From an uncultured Verrucomicrobiota bacterium (GTDB lineage Bacteria > Verrucomicrobiota > Verrucomicrobiia > Methylacidiphilales > Verrucolacustridaceae), in the NCBI GenBank assembly GCA_903956835.1, contig CAJBOM010000158.1:1-38244 (forward strand): 38,244 bases of DNA, in the 5' to 3' direction. The notes under the pieces were generated by a model. That model was not told where the DNA came from. It saw only the letters and a program-made list of their open reading frames with translations, and ran no database searches. Below, in pieces: positions 17,541-27,694 of the stretch (position 1 is its first letter; every line of letters begins with the position of its first letter). A program made the translations under genes and the position numbers.

Positions 17541-19541
17541 ATGAAAAAACTAAGTGGGGTTGCGCGGGTGGGATGGCTGGGAGTGGCGCTGGGTGGGGCG
17601 GTAGCGCTGGCGGTGGTGGGTTTGCAGCGTGGGGAACCAGTGAATGCTCTTTGGTTGGTTGTGGCGACGGGTTGTGTCTACGCGATTGGGTATCGTTTTC
17701 ACAGTGCTTGGCTGATGGCCACGGTACTGATGATTGACGAGAGTCGAGAGACTCCGGCGATACGGCATGCGGACGGGCGAGATTTCGTGAAGACGAATCG
17801 GTGGGTGGTCTTTGGACACCATTTTGCGGCGATTGCGGGTCCAGGGCCTTTGGTGGGGCCAGTGTTAGCGGCGCAGTTTGGCTATTTACCTGGGCTGCTT
17901 TGGATTCTGATCGGTGCGGTATTGGGGGGGGCGGTGCACGACAGTATTATTCTGTGGTTGAGCGTTCGGCGTGGGGGGAAGTCGGTTGGGCAGATGTTGC
18001 GAGATGAGGTAGGGCCGACAGCGGGGACGATTGCGGTAATCGGGCTGCTAGGAATTTTGACGATGTTGATGGCGGTACTGGCCTTGGTGGTGGTGCGAGC
18101 GTTAGCGGAAAGTCCGTGGGGATTGTCGACGATTGTTTTGACGATGCCTTTGGCCTTGGTCATGGGGCTGGGGTTGCGGGGTGCGGGTGGAGTGAGAACG
18201 GGGTGGGTGACGGGGTTGGGGGTGTTGGCACTGGTGGGGTGTGTTTGGGCGGGGAAGTGGGTATCGGACGTTCCAACCCTCGCGAGAATGTTTACTTGGG
18301 ATGGGCTGACGTTGGCTTGGTCGGTCATGGGGTATGGGCTGACGGCGAGTATTCTTCCGGTTTGGCTTTTGTTGGCGCCGAGGGACTACCTGAGTTCGTT
18401 TTTAAAGATTGGGACGGTGGCGGTATTGGGGGTGTTGGTAGCGATTTTGGCGCCACAGTTGCAGATGCCTGGATTGACTAAATTTATTGATGGAAGCGGT
18501 CCAGTTTTTGCGGGGCCGGTTTTCCCTTTTTGTTTTATCACGATCGCTTGTGGAGCGGTGAGTGGTTTCCACTGTTTGGTGGCGTCGGGGACGACGCCAA
18601 AACTGTTGGCTAGCGAGGCGGACATACGGGTGGTTGGGTATGGAGCGATGATTACGGAGATGTGTGTTGGGGTGCTCGCTTTAGTGGCGGCGTGTGCCAT
18701 GCCGCCGGGAGAGTATTTTGCGATTAATCTAAGGGGTGAGCCGGCGGCGGTGGTGCAACAGATCACGGCGTTGGGCTTTCCCGTAAGTGAAAAGCAGATG
18801 GCGGACTTGGCGAGGTCGGTGGGGGAGAGCACCTTAATTGGGAGGACGGGTGGGGCCCCGACTTTTGCGGTTGGTATGGCGCAGATCTTCGCCCAGGGGT
18901 TGGGGATGGTGAGCGGTGCGGCGATGGCGTTTTGGTATCACTTTGCGATTATGTTTGAGGCTCTTTTCATTTTAACGACGATTGATGCGGGGACGCGGAT
19001 TGGGAGATTTCTGGTTCAAGAGGTGTTGGGTTGGCTTTGGAGACCGCTGGGTCAAGTGAACTCCTGGTTGGGAAGTGGGCTGGGGAGTTTGCTTTTTGTG
19101 GGGGGGTGGGGTTGGTTTCTTTATCAGGGGGTAATTGATCCGCAGGGTGGAATTAATAGTCTTTGGCCTATTTTTGGGGTGGCGAATCAGCTTTTGGCGG
19201 TAATGGCGCTGAGTTTAGCGACGACGGTGCTGTTGAAGATGGGGAAGGGGAAGTTGGTTTGGGTAACTTTAGCTCCGTTGGGCTGGTTGGTAGTGGTGAC
19301 GTTCTCGGCGGGGTGGATGAAGATATTCAGTCCTGATCCGCGCTTGGGATTTCTGGCGGGGTACGATCAAGCATTGGTGGCGGGCCAGGGGAAGCTGGCA
19401 ATCGCGCAGGCGACGAATGCTGGAATTACGGGATTTTTTCTAGTGCTGGTGGTGCTGGTCTTGGGAGCGTGCGGTAGGATTGCTTGGCGGCGGTGGCGGG
19501 GATTGAGTATTCCGCCCGTGACGGAGGAGGGGGTGGCCTAA
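17541..19541 (+). CDS. cstA: Carbon starvation protein CstA family (peptide/pyruvate transporter)
   Basis: [46 protein letters not shown], polytopic membrane profile. Confidence 0.93.
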   Translation: MKKLSGVARVGWLGVALGGAVALAVVGLQRGEPVNALWLVVATGCVYAIGYRFHSAWLMATVLMIDESRETPAIRHADGRDFVKTNRWVVFGHHFAAIAGPGPLVGPVLAAQFGYLPGLLWILIGAVLGGAVHDSIILWLSVRRGGKSVGQMLRDEVGPTAGTIAVIGLLGILTMLMAVLALVVVRALAESPWGLSTIVLTMPLALVMGLGLRGAGGVRTGWVTGLGVLALVGCVWAGKWVSDVPTLARMFTWDGLTLAWSVMGYGLTASILPVWLLLAPRDYLSSFLKIGTVAVLGVLVAILAPQLQMPGLTKFIDGSGPVFAGPVFPFCFITIACGAVSGFHCLVASGTTPKLLASEADIRVVGYGAMITEMCVGVLALVAACAMPPGEYFAINLRGEPAAVVQQITALGFPVSEKQMADLARSVGESTLIGRTGGAPTFAVGMAQIFAQGLGMVSGAAMAFWYHFAIMFEALFILTTIDAGTRIGRFLVQEVLGWLWRPLGQVNSWLGSGLGSLLFVGGWGWFLYQGVIDPQGGINSLWPIFGVANQLLAVMALSLATTVLLKMGKGKLVWVTLAPLGWLVVVTFSAGWMKIFSPDPRLGFLAGYDQALVAGQGKLAIAQATNAGITGFFLVLVVLVLGACGRIAWRRWRGLSIPPVTEEGVA

Positions 19542-21622
19542 AAAAAGATTGGGATGATGAGGATGGCGACGATGTTGACGACTTTGATCATGGGATTAAT
19601 CGCGGGGCCGGCGGTGTCTTTGTAGGGATCGCCGACGGTATCACCAGTGACGGCGGCGGCATGGGCGAGGGATCCTTTGCCTCCGTGATTTCCTTCTTCG
19701 ATATATTTTTTGGCGTTGTCCCAGGCTCCGCCGGAGGAGGTCATAGCGATGGCGACAAAGAGGCCGGTGACGATGGTACCGACAAGGACTCCACCGAGGA
19801 CGACGGGACCGAGGCCTGGGGTGGCGGCGACGGCAACAACGAAGACGATGGGGAGGAGTGCGGGAACGACCATTTGGCGAAGGGCGGCTTTGGTAACGAT
19901 ATCGACGCAGGTTCCGTAGTCAGGTTTTTGGGTGCCTTTAAGGATTCCTGGTTTTTCGGCGAGTTGGCGTCGGACTTCTCGGACGACAGCGCCAGCGGCG
20001 ATGCCGACGGCATCCATGGAGCGAGCGGTGAAGACGAAGGGAAGGAGGCCGCCGATGAAGAGGCCGATGATGACTTTGGGTTCAGTGAGGGAGAACTCGA
20101 GGCTGGGCATGGCGGAGCCCAAGGAGATGAAGTGCACTTTAAGTTCTTGGACGTAGGAGCCGAAGAGGACGAGAGAGGCGAGGCCGGCGGAGGCGATGGC
20201 ATAGCCTTTGGTGACGGCTTTCATGGTATTGCCGACGGCGTCAAGTTCGTCGGTGCGTTCGCGGACTGATTTGGGCATGCCGGACATGACTGCGATCCCG
20301 CCGGCGTTGTCGGTGATGGGGCCGAAGGCGTCGAGGGAGATGATGATGCCTGCCATGGAGAGCATGGCCATGACGGCGATGGCGATGCCGTAAAGTCCTG
20401 CGAAGTGGTAGCTAAGGAAGATGGCGATGCCGATAAAGCCGACGGGCAGGGCGGTGGCGTGGGAGCCGATGGCAAGGCCAGCGATAATGTTGGTGGCGTG
20501 GCCGGTTTCAGAGGCTTTTGCGATATGGCGAACGGGGGCGCAATGGGTGGAGGTGTAGTAGTTGGTGATGAGGAGAACGACGAAGGTCATGAGAAGACCG
20601 ACGAGGGAGGCTAAGTAAATACCGTTGGTTGATGCGATTTGCCCGTCGTGACGAAGACCTTCTGGAAAAAAGACATGAGTGAGAGGCCAGAGAACTGCGG
20701 CGGAGGCAAGGGCACTGACGAGAACTCCGAGGCTGAGAAGGCGGGTGGGGTTTCCCTTGCCGAAGTTGACAGTGAGAATGCCGAGAATAGCGGAGAGTAT
20801 GGAGACGCCGCCGACGACGAAGGGGTAGGCGAGGGCAGCGGGATCAGGCTGGCCATCGCCCCCGAAGACGGTGAGGTAGGCTACGAGAATACAGCCGATG
20901 AGGCTGACGGCGTAGGTTTCAAAGACATCGGCGGCCATCCCAGCGCAATCGCCGACGTTATCGCCGACGTTGTCGGCAATGGTGGCGGGGTTACGAGGGT
21001 CATCTTCTTCGAGTTGGGATTCGAGTTTGCCAACGAGGTCTGCGCCGACATCGGCGGCTTTGGTGTAAATGCCTCCGCCCAAACGAGCGAAGACGCTGAC
21101 GAGAGAGGCTCCGAGGGCGAGGCCGGTTAAGCTATCGATGGCGGCACGGAGGCCGAGCCAGCGGGAGGCGACGAGATAGAAGGTGCCGATGGATAGTAGG
21201 GCGAGGGCAACGACGAGCAGGCCGGTGACGGCGCCACCGTTGAAGGCATTACGCAAGGCGGCGGTACGGCTAATGGTGGCGGCTTGGGCGGTGCGAACGT
21301 TGGCCATGACGGCGATTCGCATACCTGCGAAGCCAGCGACAAGGCTACAAGCGGCGCCGACGACAAAGCCGATGCCAGTGGGAATATTCTTTAGGTAACA
21401 GATGGCGGCAAGAAGAACTAGGGCAATGATGGAGACGGCTTGAAGTTGGCGATGGAGGTAGGCGGCGGCGCCTTCTTGAATTGCAGTGGCGACTTCGCAC
21501 ATGCGCTCGTTGCCAGCAGGTTGGCGTTTAATCCAGAGGATAAGTGCGACGGCGGCGGCAAGACCGACGGCAGCGGAGATTAAGCTGAAAAAGACGGCAT
21601 TATTTAAAATGAAATTACTCAT
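19538..21622 (-). CDS. hppA: Membrane-bound proton-translocating pyrophosphatase (K+-independent type predicted)
   Basis: [83 protein letters not shown]. Confidence 0.96.
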   Translation of the reverse strand: MSNFILNNAVFFSLISAAVGLAAAVALILWIKRQPAGNERMCEVATAIQEGAAAYLHRQLQAVSIIALVLLAAICYLKNIPTGIGFVVGAACSLVAGFAGMRIAVMANVRTAQAATISRTAALRNAFNGGAVTGLLVVALALLSIGTFYLVASRWLGLRAAIDSLTGLALGASLVSVFARLGGGIYTKAADVGADLVGKLESQLEEDDPRNPATIADNVGDNVGDCAGMAADVFETYAVSLIGCILVAYLTVFGGDGQPDPAALAYPFVVGGVSILSAILGILTVNFGKGNPTRLLSLGVLVSALASAAVLWPLTHVFFPEGLRHDGQIASTNGIYLASLVGLLMTFVVLLITNYYTSTHCAPVRHIAKASETGHATNIIAGLAIGSHATALPVGFIGIAIFLSYHFAGLYGIAIAVMAMLSMAGIIISLDAFGPITDNAGGIAVMSGMPKSVRERTDELDAVGNTMKAVTKGYAIASAGLASLVLFGSYVQELKVHFISLGSAMPSLEFSLTEPKVIIGLFIGGLLPFVFTARSMDAVGIAAGAVVREVRRQLAEKPGILKGTQKPDYGTCVDIVTKAALRQMVVPALLPIVFVVAVAATPGLGPVVLGGVLVGTIVTGLFVAIAMTSSGGAWDNAKKYIEEGNHGGKGSLAHAAAVTGDTVGDPYKDTAGPAINPMIKVVNIVAILIIPIFF

Positions 21623-21710
21623 GGGATATTGCCAGAAAGTAGGGTTTGCGATGAGGCAAGCAACGTTATTCGGATCGATTTATGATATTTTAAGTACTTG
21701 TATGAGTTGG

Positions 21711-21730
21711 ATATTCCATATATTGTATAT
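21711..21730. promoter_or_regulatory. Candidate MarR operator: imperfect 20-bp palindrome ATATTCCATATATTGTATAT
   Basis: 16 of 20 positions symmetric; AT-rich island 5 bp before the marR start. Confidence 0.5.
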
Positions 21731-21735
21731 TTCAC

Positions 21736-22209
21736 ATGACGAAGTATTTGAAAAACGGTTTCACGGGTGGGCTGGACGCTCGGGTTTTTGAGTTAGAGAG
21801 GATTGCCACTCTGTTGCAGCGGCGGTTTCTTTTGGACTTATTTAGGCAAACATCGGCCAAGCGACTTTCAGTGCCGCAGTTTACACTTTTGGGTTTTCTT
21901 GCGGGGACATCGGGTGTGGCGATGGGGGTATTGGCCAAACGAATGAGTCATGCTACTTCGGCGACGACGGGGTTAGTGGATCGGTTGGAGGCGGTGGGAT
22001 TGGTTAAGCGGCACGCGGTAGCTGGAGATCGGAGGCAAAAGTTGGTGGGAATCACTACAAAAGGGAAAGAGTTGATGGGTCGATTACAAGGCGAGTTACG
22101 GCATCATTTGAATGAAATTCTTGGTCAGGTCGAAGAGAGGGATCAGGACGCTTGGGTAAGGATTTATCGGGTAATGGAGAAATACTGTGATGAACTCCCG
22201 CGCAGTTAA
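21736..22209 (+). CDS. MarR-family transcriptional regulator
   Basis: wHTH with LAKRMSHATSATTGLVDRLEAVGLVKRHAVAGDRRQKLVGITTKGKEL. Confidence 0.9.
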   Translation: MTKYLKNGFTGGLDARVFELERIATLLQRRFLLDLFRQTSAKRLSVPQFTLLGFLAGTSGVAMGVLAKRMSHATSATTGLVDRLEAVGLVKRHAVAGDRRQKLVGITTKGKELMGRLQGELRHHLNEILGQVEERDQDAWVRIYRVMEKYCDELPRS

Positions 22210-23668
22210 AATCGCAGGACTATTCTTGGTGGCCTGGGGATCGGGGCTACTCGGTCAAGAGAAAGACGTTGCCAAGGGGGCTTCCGCATCGGCGGTGCCC
22301 GAGTTTGCGAGTAAGAAGCTGGATTTGGCAGAGTGTGTGGCTTTGGCGCTAGCCCAGAACACAGAAATTCTGCAGGCGAAGGAGGAGGTGCGACGAAAGG
22401 AGGGAATTTCGGTGGTGGTGAGGAGTGAGTTGCTTCCCAAGATAACTGGGCAGGGCACTTTTCAATATCAGAACAATTCGCTAAGTGGGTTGCTGGTACA
22501 GAACGGGATTCTTTCAGCGGATGAGTTGAACTGGAATGCGGGGGTACGGGTGACCCAACTTCTCTTTGACGGAGGGGCGGCGTTCTCGCGGACTCGGGCG
22601 GCGCGAATTGCCCAGGGGCAGTCGATGCTTCTTTTGCAAGACACGATCGATCGGGTGATGCTGGATGTGCGTCGGACGGTCTATACGGTTTTGCTGAACC
22701 GATCGCTGATCGATGTGCAGACGGAGGCGGTGAGTTTGAAGCAGGAGCAGCTTTCCAGTCAAAAAAAGCGTTTTAACGCTGGGACGGTGACAAAATTTAA
22801 TGTGCTGACGGCGGATGTGGAGTTAGCGAATAATTTGCCACAACTGATTCGGGCTCGAAACAACAAGAGGACGGCTGAGGTGCAGTTGGCCCGAATTCTG
22901 GCCTTGGACTATCCCTTGGATGTGCCGGATGACTGGATGCCGCCGGTGATGGTCCAGGGAGAATTGCCGTATCAACCGATCCAAGTTGATTTACCCAGTT
23001 CCTTGGTGAATGCGGTGCATAACCGGCATGATTTGCGGGCGAACCAGCAGGAGATTGAAGTGCAGAAGAAGCTCTTTGACGCGGCGAAGGAGGATGCTTT
23101 TGTGCCGAAGATCGTGGGGTCGGGCGGGTATGATGTGATTCAGAATCCCACGAGCTCCAGTTTGGGTAGTACCCAGCAAGGTGCGCTCGCCAATATTAAT
23201 GGGACATGGACGATTTTTGACGGGCTAGCGAATACGGGGCGCTTTGAGCAGTTGAGAGCGCAGATTGCCAAGGCGACGGTAGCGTATGAGGAGAAGCGGC
23301 GATCGGTGGAAAGTGATGTGCGGGACGCGGTAGTGAAGCTGGAGGAGGCCCAGGAGCTGGTCATTTCGCAGCAGAAAAATGTGCAACAGGCACGGGAGAG
23401 CTTGCGTTTAGCGGAGGCTCGTTTTAATGCGGGTGCGGGAATTCAGTTGGACATTATTAATGCGCAATCGAATTTAACTCAGGCGCAGTTTAATGAACTG
23501 CAGGGTAGGTATGACTACAATGTTGCGTTAGCTCTTTTGGAAAGGGCAACTTGCACGCCTTTTGGCCCGAAAAATCCGCCGGCGCTTCCAAGGACGGTAT
23601 CTCTTCCTCCCAAGCCGAAAGTGAGCATGCAAGCTTCGAGTTCGGTAGGACTTCAGCCTGGGCAGTGA
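22190..23668 (+). CDS. TolC-family outer membrane efflux protein
   Basis: Signal peptide; two OEP repeats with LDLAECVALALAQNTEILQAKEEV, heptad-rich coiled-coil segments; C-terminal LNAGAGIQLDIINAQSNLTQAQ-type motif. Confidence 0.9.
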   Translation: MNSRAVKIAGLFLVAWGSGLLGQEKDVAKGASASAVPEFASKKLDLAECVALALAQNTEILQAKEEVRRKEGISVVVRSELLPKITGQGTFQYQNNSLSGLLVQNGILSADELNWNAGVRVTQLLFDGGAAFSRTRAARIAQGQSMLLLQDTIDRVMLDVRRTVYTVLLNRSLIDVQTEAVSLKQEQLSSQKKRFNAGTVTKFNVLTADVELANNLPQLIRARNNKRTAEVQLARILALDYPLDVPDDWMPPVMVQGELPYQPIQVDLPSSLVNAVHNRHDLRANQQEIEVQKKLFDAAKEDAFVPKIVGSGGYDVIQNPTSSSLGSTQQGALANINGTWTIFDGLANTGRFEQLRAQIAKATVAYEEKRRSVESDVRDAVVKLEEAQELVISQQKNVQQARESLRLAEARFNAGAGIQLDIINAQSNLTQAQFNELQGRYDYNVALALLERATCTPFGPKNPPALPRTVSLPPKPKVSMQASSSVGLQPGQ

Positions 23669-24273
23669 ATTTTTTACGCTTCTCGGAGTTGGAGAGGCAA
23701 GGGTGCCTGCACGGATTTACTCTTCGGTCGGATCCAACGCTGGGGACGGCAGATATTTCTCAAATTTTAAAAGAGGCGGGATTACCGCAGAACTATGTGA
23801 TGGGGGAGCAGACCCATGGAGCGGGGGTGGCAGTGGTAGGGTTGGGGGGAGGTGGGAGAGTGATCCCAGAGGTGGATGGGTTGGTGACCATAGAGAAAAA
23901 TGTATCGCTGGTGATTCGAGTGGCAGATTGCGGGCCAGTATGGATTCGGTGCGGGAAAACGGGTGCGGTAGGGTTGGTGCATAGCGGGAGGAAAGGGACG
24001 GAGATGGGAGTAGTGGAGGTTGCGGTCCGCAAAATGAGGGCTGAATTTGGGGCGGAGGCGAGGGATATGGTGGCACTTCTGGGGCCTTGTATTCGGCCTC
24101 CGCACTACGAGGTAGATTTTGCGGGTGAGATTTTGCGTCAGTTGGCAAGGGAGGGAGTGGGGGAGATTGTGGATACAAAAATTTGCACGGCGGATGATCT
24201 TGGAAGATTTTATTCTTATCGGTCCGAAAAAGGTAAAACGGGTAGGCACTATGCGGTGATGGCGATGAGTTAG
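23665..24273 (+). CDS. pgeF: Purine nucleoside phosphorylase / laccase-domain protein (PgeF/YfiH/DUF152 family); GTG start overlapping tolC stop
   Basis: HGFTLRSDP, MGEQTHGAGVAVV, VDGLVT, VADCGPVWI, LVHSGRKGTEMG, LGPCIRPPHYEVDF. Confidence 0.87.
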   Translation: MNFLRFSELERQGCLHGFTLRSDPTLGTADISQILKEAGLPQNYVMGEQTHGAGVAVVGLGGGGRVIPEVDGLVTIEKNVSLVIRVADCGPVWIRCGKTGAVGLVHSGRKGTEMGVVEVAVRKMRAEFGAEARDMVALLGPCIRPPHYEVDFAGEILRQLAREGVGEIVDTKICTADDLGRFYSYRSEKGKTGRHYAVMAMS

Positions 24274-24373
24274 TTGGGGAGGAAGAAGGAGCAATCAAAA
24301 AGGAAAGGCAAAGAGGGGCGTGGTATGGCCTTTGACTTGGCCTGTGTTGGAGAGAATATGGGGCATGGCGGGA

Positions 24374-25456
24374 ATGACAAAGGAGTCGGTTTGGTTGGCG
24401 ACAGCTGGAGTAGGGTTAGCGCTAGGGTTTGGGTTGGGCCGAGTGACAGCACCTGGAGGTCCCTTGGGAGGTGAGATGAAGGTGAGGGGTTCTGCTAAGC
24501 AGATAGGGCAGGGTGAAAAGGAGGTTGAGGAAAGAGAAAAGGTTGATGGGGGAAGGGAGGGGCAAGCGCAGGTCTCGGTTGAGGAGAAGTTTGCCAGGGC
24601 GCTGGTGATGAGTGATCCCAAGACGAGGGATCGGGAGTTAGAGAATAGCTTGAGCCAAGCATCTTTGGCTGAAGTGAAGAAGGCGTTGGACATGGCCTTG
24701 GGCCTACCCGAAGGCGCGGCCAAAAGGGCGGCGATGGCGAAGGTGATGGAAAGGTGGGGGCAGTTGGAGGGGCCGAAGGCGGTGGCCTATGCAGAAAAAC
24801 TTTTTGCGGAGAGCGGAAATCCTGATCTTTTGAAAGATGCCATGCGGGGATGGGGGCAGACTGATCCGCAGGCTTCGATTGCCTACACCCAAGCGATGGA
24901 GGTGGGGGATGGAATTCGTCGGGACATCACCAGAGATCTTTTTCGGGATTGGACGGATCGCAATCCTCAGGGAGCGGCGTCCTACGCAGCGAGCAATCCG
25001 ATGGATGTGGGTCGTGGTGGAGTGACTTCCTTGCTTGCGGATCGGTGGTCGAAGCAGGATCCGCAGTCGGCGGCGAACTGGGCGATGAGTTTGCCCGCGG
25101 GAAAAGAGCAACTGAAGGCTTTGGATGAGTTGGTGCAAAACTGGTCGGATTTGAATTTGCAGGCGGCGGCTGATTTTGTGAGTCGGCAATCTGCGGGGGA
25201 GAAAAAGGACGCCATGGTGAGTACCTTAGCGAAGGAGGTGGCCAAGCTGGATCCCTCGGCGGGGCTGAAATGGGTTTCGACTTTGAGTGACCCTGTGCTG
25301 CAGGAGCGAACGGCTATGGGGGTGTTGTGGCGAACCGCACGAAGTGACCCGGTGGCGGCCCAGCAGATTCTGAAAAACTCTTCTCTTTCCGCGACGGTAC
25401 AAACGGCGGTTTTAACGAAAATGATGAAGAACAGTAGCCGCTGGAATGATCCGTAA
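24374..25456 (+). CDS. Membrane-anchored protein with about seven tandem ~32-aa helical repeats (W..DPxxAaxxa type), function unknown
   Basis: N-terminal TM helix; repeat units RGWGQTDPQASIAYTQAM / RDWTDRNPQGAASYAAS / DRWSKQDPQSAANWAMSL / QNWSDLNLQAAADFVSRQ / KEVAKLDPSAGLKWVSTL. Confidence 0.8.
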   Translation: MTKESVWLATAGVGLALGFGLGRVTAPGGPLGGEMKVRGSAKQIGQGEKEVEEREKVDGGREGQAQVSVEEKFARALVMSDPKTRDRELENSLSQASLAEVKKALDMALGLPEGAAKRAAMAKVMERWGQLEGPKAVAYAEKLFAESGNPDLLKDAMRGWGQTDPQASIAYTQAMEVGDGIRRDITRDLFRDWTDRNPQGAASYAASNPMDVGRGGVTSLLADRWSKQDPQSAANWAMSLPAGKEQLKALDELVQNWSDLNLQAAADFVSRQSAGEKKDAMVSTLAKEVAKLDPSAGLKWVSTLSDPVLQERTAMGVLWRTARSDPVAAQQILKNSSLSATVQTAVLTKMMKNSSRWNDP

Positions 25457-25515
25457 GGGAAGGAGAGTGGGTGATTCTTTCCAAGGACCGATCCTCTTGC
25501 GGTTGGGTGGCTTTG

Positions 25516-27495
25516 TTAACTATCGGTGTCTTGGGAAGCGAGAAGAAGGCCTTCGGCAATGCACTGATCGAGGGATGCGCTGACATCGGCTGATTCCCGA
25601 CTGAGATTCATGGCGGCACTATTGGCTTGATAGGTTTCCGGCTTTTCTAGTTCAGTGGTGATTTCAGCGAGGCGAGTCTGCAAGTGGAGGACGCGTCGCT
25701 CGAGGTCGGCGGCCTTGGTTTCGTTCGTCTTTTTGGCCTGGCTTTGGGCTTTTCTCTCCTCGGCTTCGGCCCGCTTCTGTTCTTTGGTTTTTCGCGGGGT
25801 AGGAGCGCGTTCGGGAGATTCGGAGTTTGTAATCTTTTCGGGGGCGACGGGCTGGGAGTTGCTTAGCTGTTCGCCAGCGGTGAGGGCGGCGCGTTCGGAT
25901 GTGGCGCACGATTTATCGAGGTAGTACTGGTAATCGCCTGAGTAGGGTGTGAGGTGGCCCGCACTGATGTGAAGGACGGTGGTAGCCATGGCGCGGATGA
26001 AATGAACATCATGGCTAATAAAGATGAGGGTGCCCTCGTACTGGCGAAGGGCACCGATGAGGGCATCGATCGAGCCAATATCTAAATGGGTGGTGGGCTC
26101 GTCCATCAAAAGGAGATTAGGTGGATCGAGGAGGATTTTAACCAAGGCGAGACGAGATTTTTCTCCTCCGCTGAGGATGCCAACGGTTTTAAAAACATCG
26201 TCACCACGGAAAAGAAAGGAACCGAGGACAGTTCGGGCGGTTTGTTCGCTCACGGGATTGGGGGAATCGAGGACGGATTCGAGCACTTCGTGTTCCATAT
26301 TAAGAGTGTCACCGCGGTGCTGGGAAAAGTAGCCGACGCGCACGTTATGTCCGGTGGTGCGTTCTCCGCTTTGGATGGGAATGGCCCCGCCGAGGAGTTT
26401 GAGAAGAGTGGATTTTCCTGCACCGTTGGGACCGACAAGAACGGTGCGTTGACCGCGTTCGGCTTCAAAGTTGAGCCCTCGGTAGACGACGAGATCACCT
26501 TGGCCTTCGACATTGCGGTAGGCGTGATCGACATTTTTCAGGGTGATGGCGCGGAGCCCGCTACGAAGGGGTTGAGGGAAAGAGAACTTGATGGAACGAG
26601 CTGCGGAGACGGGGGCTTCAATCTTATCCATACGATCGATCTGCTTGAGTTTGCTTTGGGCTTGGGAGGCCTTGCTCGCCTTCGCACGAAAGCGGTCGGC
26701 AAACTGTTGGAGGGAGGCGATTTCTTTCCGTTGATTTTTGTAGGCGGCAAGGTGTTGCTCTTCGCGGGCGGCCTTTTCGATAACGTACTTGTCGTAGTTA
26801 CCACGGTAGCGGTGGAGTTTGGCTTGAGAAATTTCGATAATGGAGCTGACCAGCTGATTGAGAAATTCGCGGTCGTGGGAGATCATGAGAATGGCGCCGG
26901 GGTAGTTTCGCAGATATTCCTGAAACCAGACGAGGGATTCGAGGTCCAAATGGTTGGTGGGTTCGTCGAGGAGAAGAAGATCGGGTTCTTGGACGAGGAG
27001 GCGAGCGAGATGGGCGCGCATAATCCAGCCCCCGCTGAGGGTGCGGGCTTTGCGATCGAAATCGGCATCACGAAAAGCAAGGCCGCTGAGAATCTGTTTG
27101 GCGCGGGGTTCGAGTTGCCATCCTCCAAGCTCGGTGAAGGTGTCGATGGCTTCGTGGTATTCTGGATCTTCTAGGGTGCCTGCAAGTTCGTGGCGTTTGA
27201 TGGCTTGTTGGACGCGAGACATTTCCGGTGAAGTGGCACAGGCCAGTTCGAGGATGGTTTCTTCTCCCGCGGGGGCAGATTCTTGAGGAAGAAAGCCGAG
27301 GGTAATATTTTTTTCAATGGTGACGCGACCGTCATCGGGGGTGGCCTCGCCAAGGATCAGGGAAAAGAGGGTAGATTTTCCTGCGCCGTTGGGGCCGACC
27401 AAGCCGAGGCGGTCCTCCCGATTGATCTGAAGGGAGACATCGCTAAAAAGAGTGCGACCTCCGAAGGCTTTGCTGAGTTTGGAAAGAGTGAGCAT
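25516..27495 (-). CDS. ABC-F family ATPase (Uup/EttA-like, C-terminal coiled coil)
   Basis: Two ABC cassettes: GLVGPNGAGKST/TLSGGW/LLLLDEPTNHLD and VLVGPNGAGKST/LSGGEKSRLALVK/LLLMDEPTTHLD; C-terminal coiled coil. Confidence 0.94.
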   Translation of the reverse strand: MLTLSKLSKAFGGRTLFSDVSLQINREDRLGLVGPNGAGKSTLFSLILGEATPDDGRVTIEKNITLGFLPQESAPAGEETILELACATSPEMSRVQQAIKRHELAGTLEDPEYHEAIDTFTELGGWQLEPRAKQILSGLAFRDADFDRKARTLSGGWIMRAHLARLLVQEPDLLLLDEPTNHLDLESLVWFQEYLRNYPGAILMISHDREFLNQLVSSIIEISQAKLHRYRGNYDKYVIEKAAREEQHLAAYKNQRKEIASLQQFADRFRAKASKASQAQSKLKQIDRMDKIEAPVSAARSIKFSFPQPLRSGLRAITLKNVDHAYRNVEGQGDLVVYRGLNFEAERGQRTVLVGPNGAGKSTLLKLLGGAIPIQSGERTTGHNVRVGYFSQHRGDTLNMEHEVLESVLDSPNPVSEQTARTVLGSFLFRGDDVFKTVGILSGGEKSRLALVKILLDPPNLLLMDEPTTHLDIGSIDALIGALRQYEGTLIFISHDVHFIRAMATTVLHISAGHLTPYSGDYQYYLDKSCATSERAALTAGEQLSNSQPVAPEKITNSESPERAPTPRKTKEQKRAEAEERKAQSQAKKTNETKAADLERRVLHLQTRLAEITTELEKPETYQANSAAMNLSRESADVSASLDQCIAEGLLLASQDTDS

Positions 27496-27512
27496 GGATA
27501 GAGGGGAAAAGA

Positions 27513-27535
27513 GCACGGGGGGCGGGCGCCCGTGC
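27513..27535 (-). terminator. GC-rich hairpin followed by TCTTTT on minus strand, between tyrS and the ABC-F gene; terminator or attenuator-like
   Basis: GCACGGG-N9-CCCGTGC 7-bp perfect stem, then TCTTTTCCCC. Confidence 0.45.
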
Positions 27536-27694
27536 GGAGGAACTTATCTGAGCAGAGGAAACCGCGTGGCGGCGATGGCGAGCAAGAGCCCGATTTTTTG
27601 ATCTGCGTGCACGAATTGCATCGGGAAACCGTAGCGGAAGACTTTGGAAAAGTCCAGTTGAGGGGTAGGCGGCGAGTGTGCTTGGGGGACGAGT

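Noticed and set aside
18011-18040. GGTAGGGCCGACAGC inside cstA as a fourth REP-like copy
   Set aside because: Shares the head only; no matching stem follows and it is within coding sequence.
19484-21130. Gly/Asp/Glu-rich + strand ORFs (261 aa, 163 aa) antisense to hppA
   Set aside because: Biased composition mirrors pyrophosphatase codons; no independent coding signal.
26086-27174. 362-aa + strand ORF antisense to the ABC-F gene
   Set aside because: No recognisable domain; antisense shadow of a clear two-cassette ABC-F ATPase.
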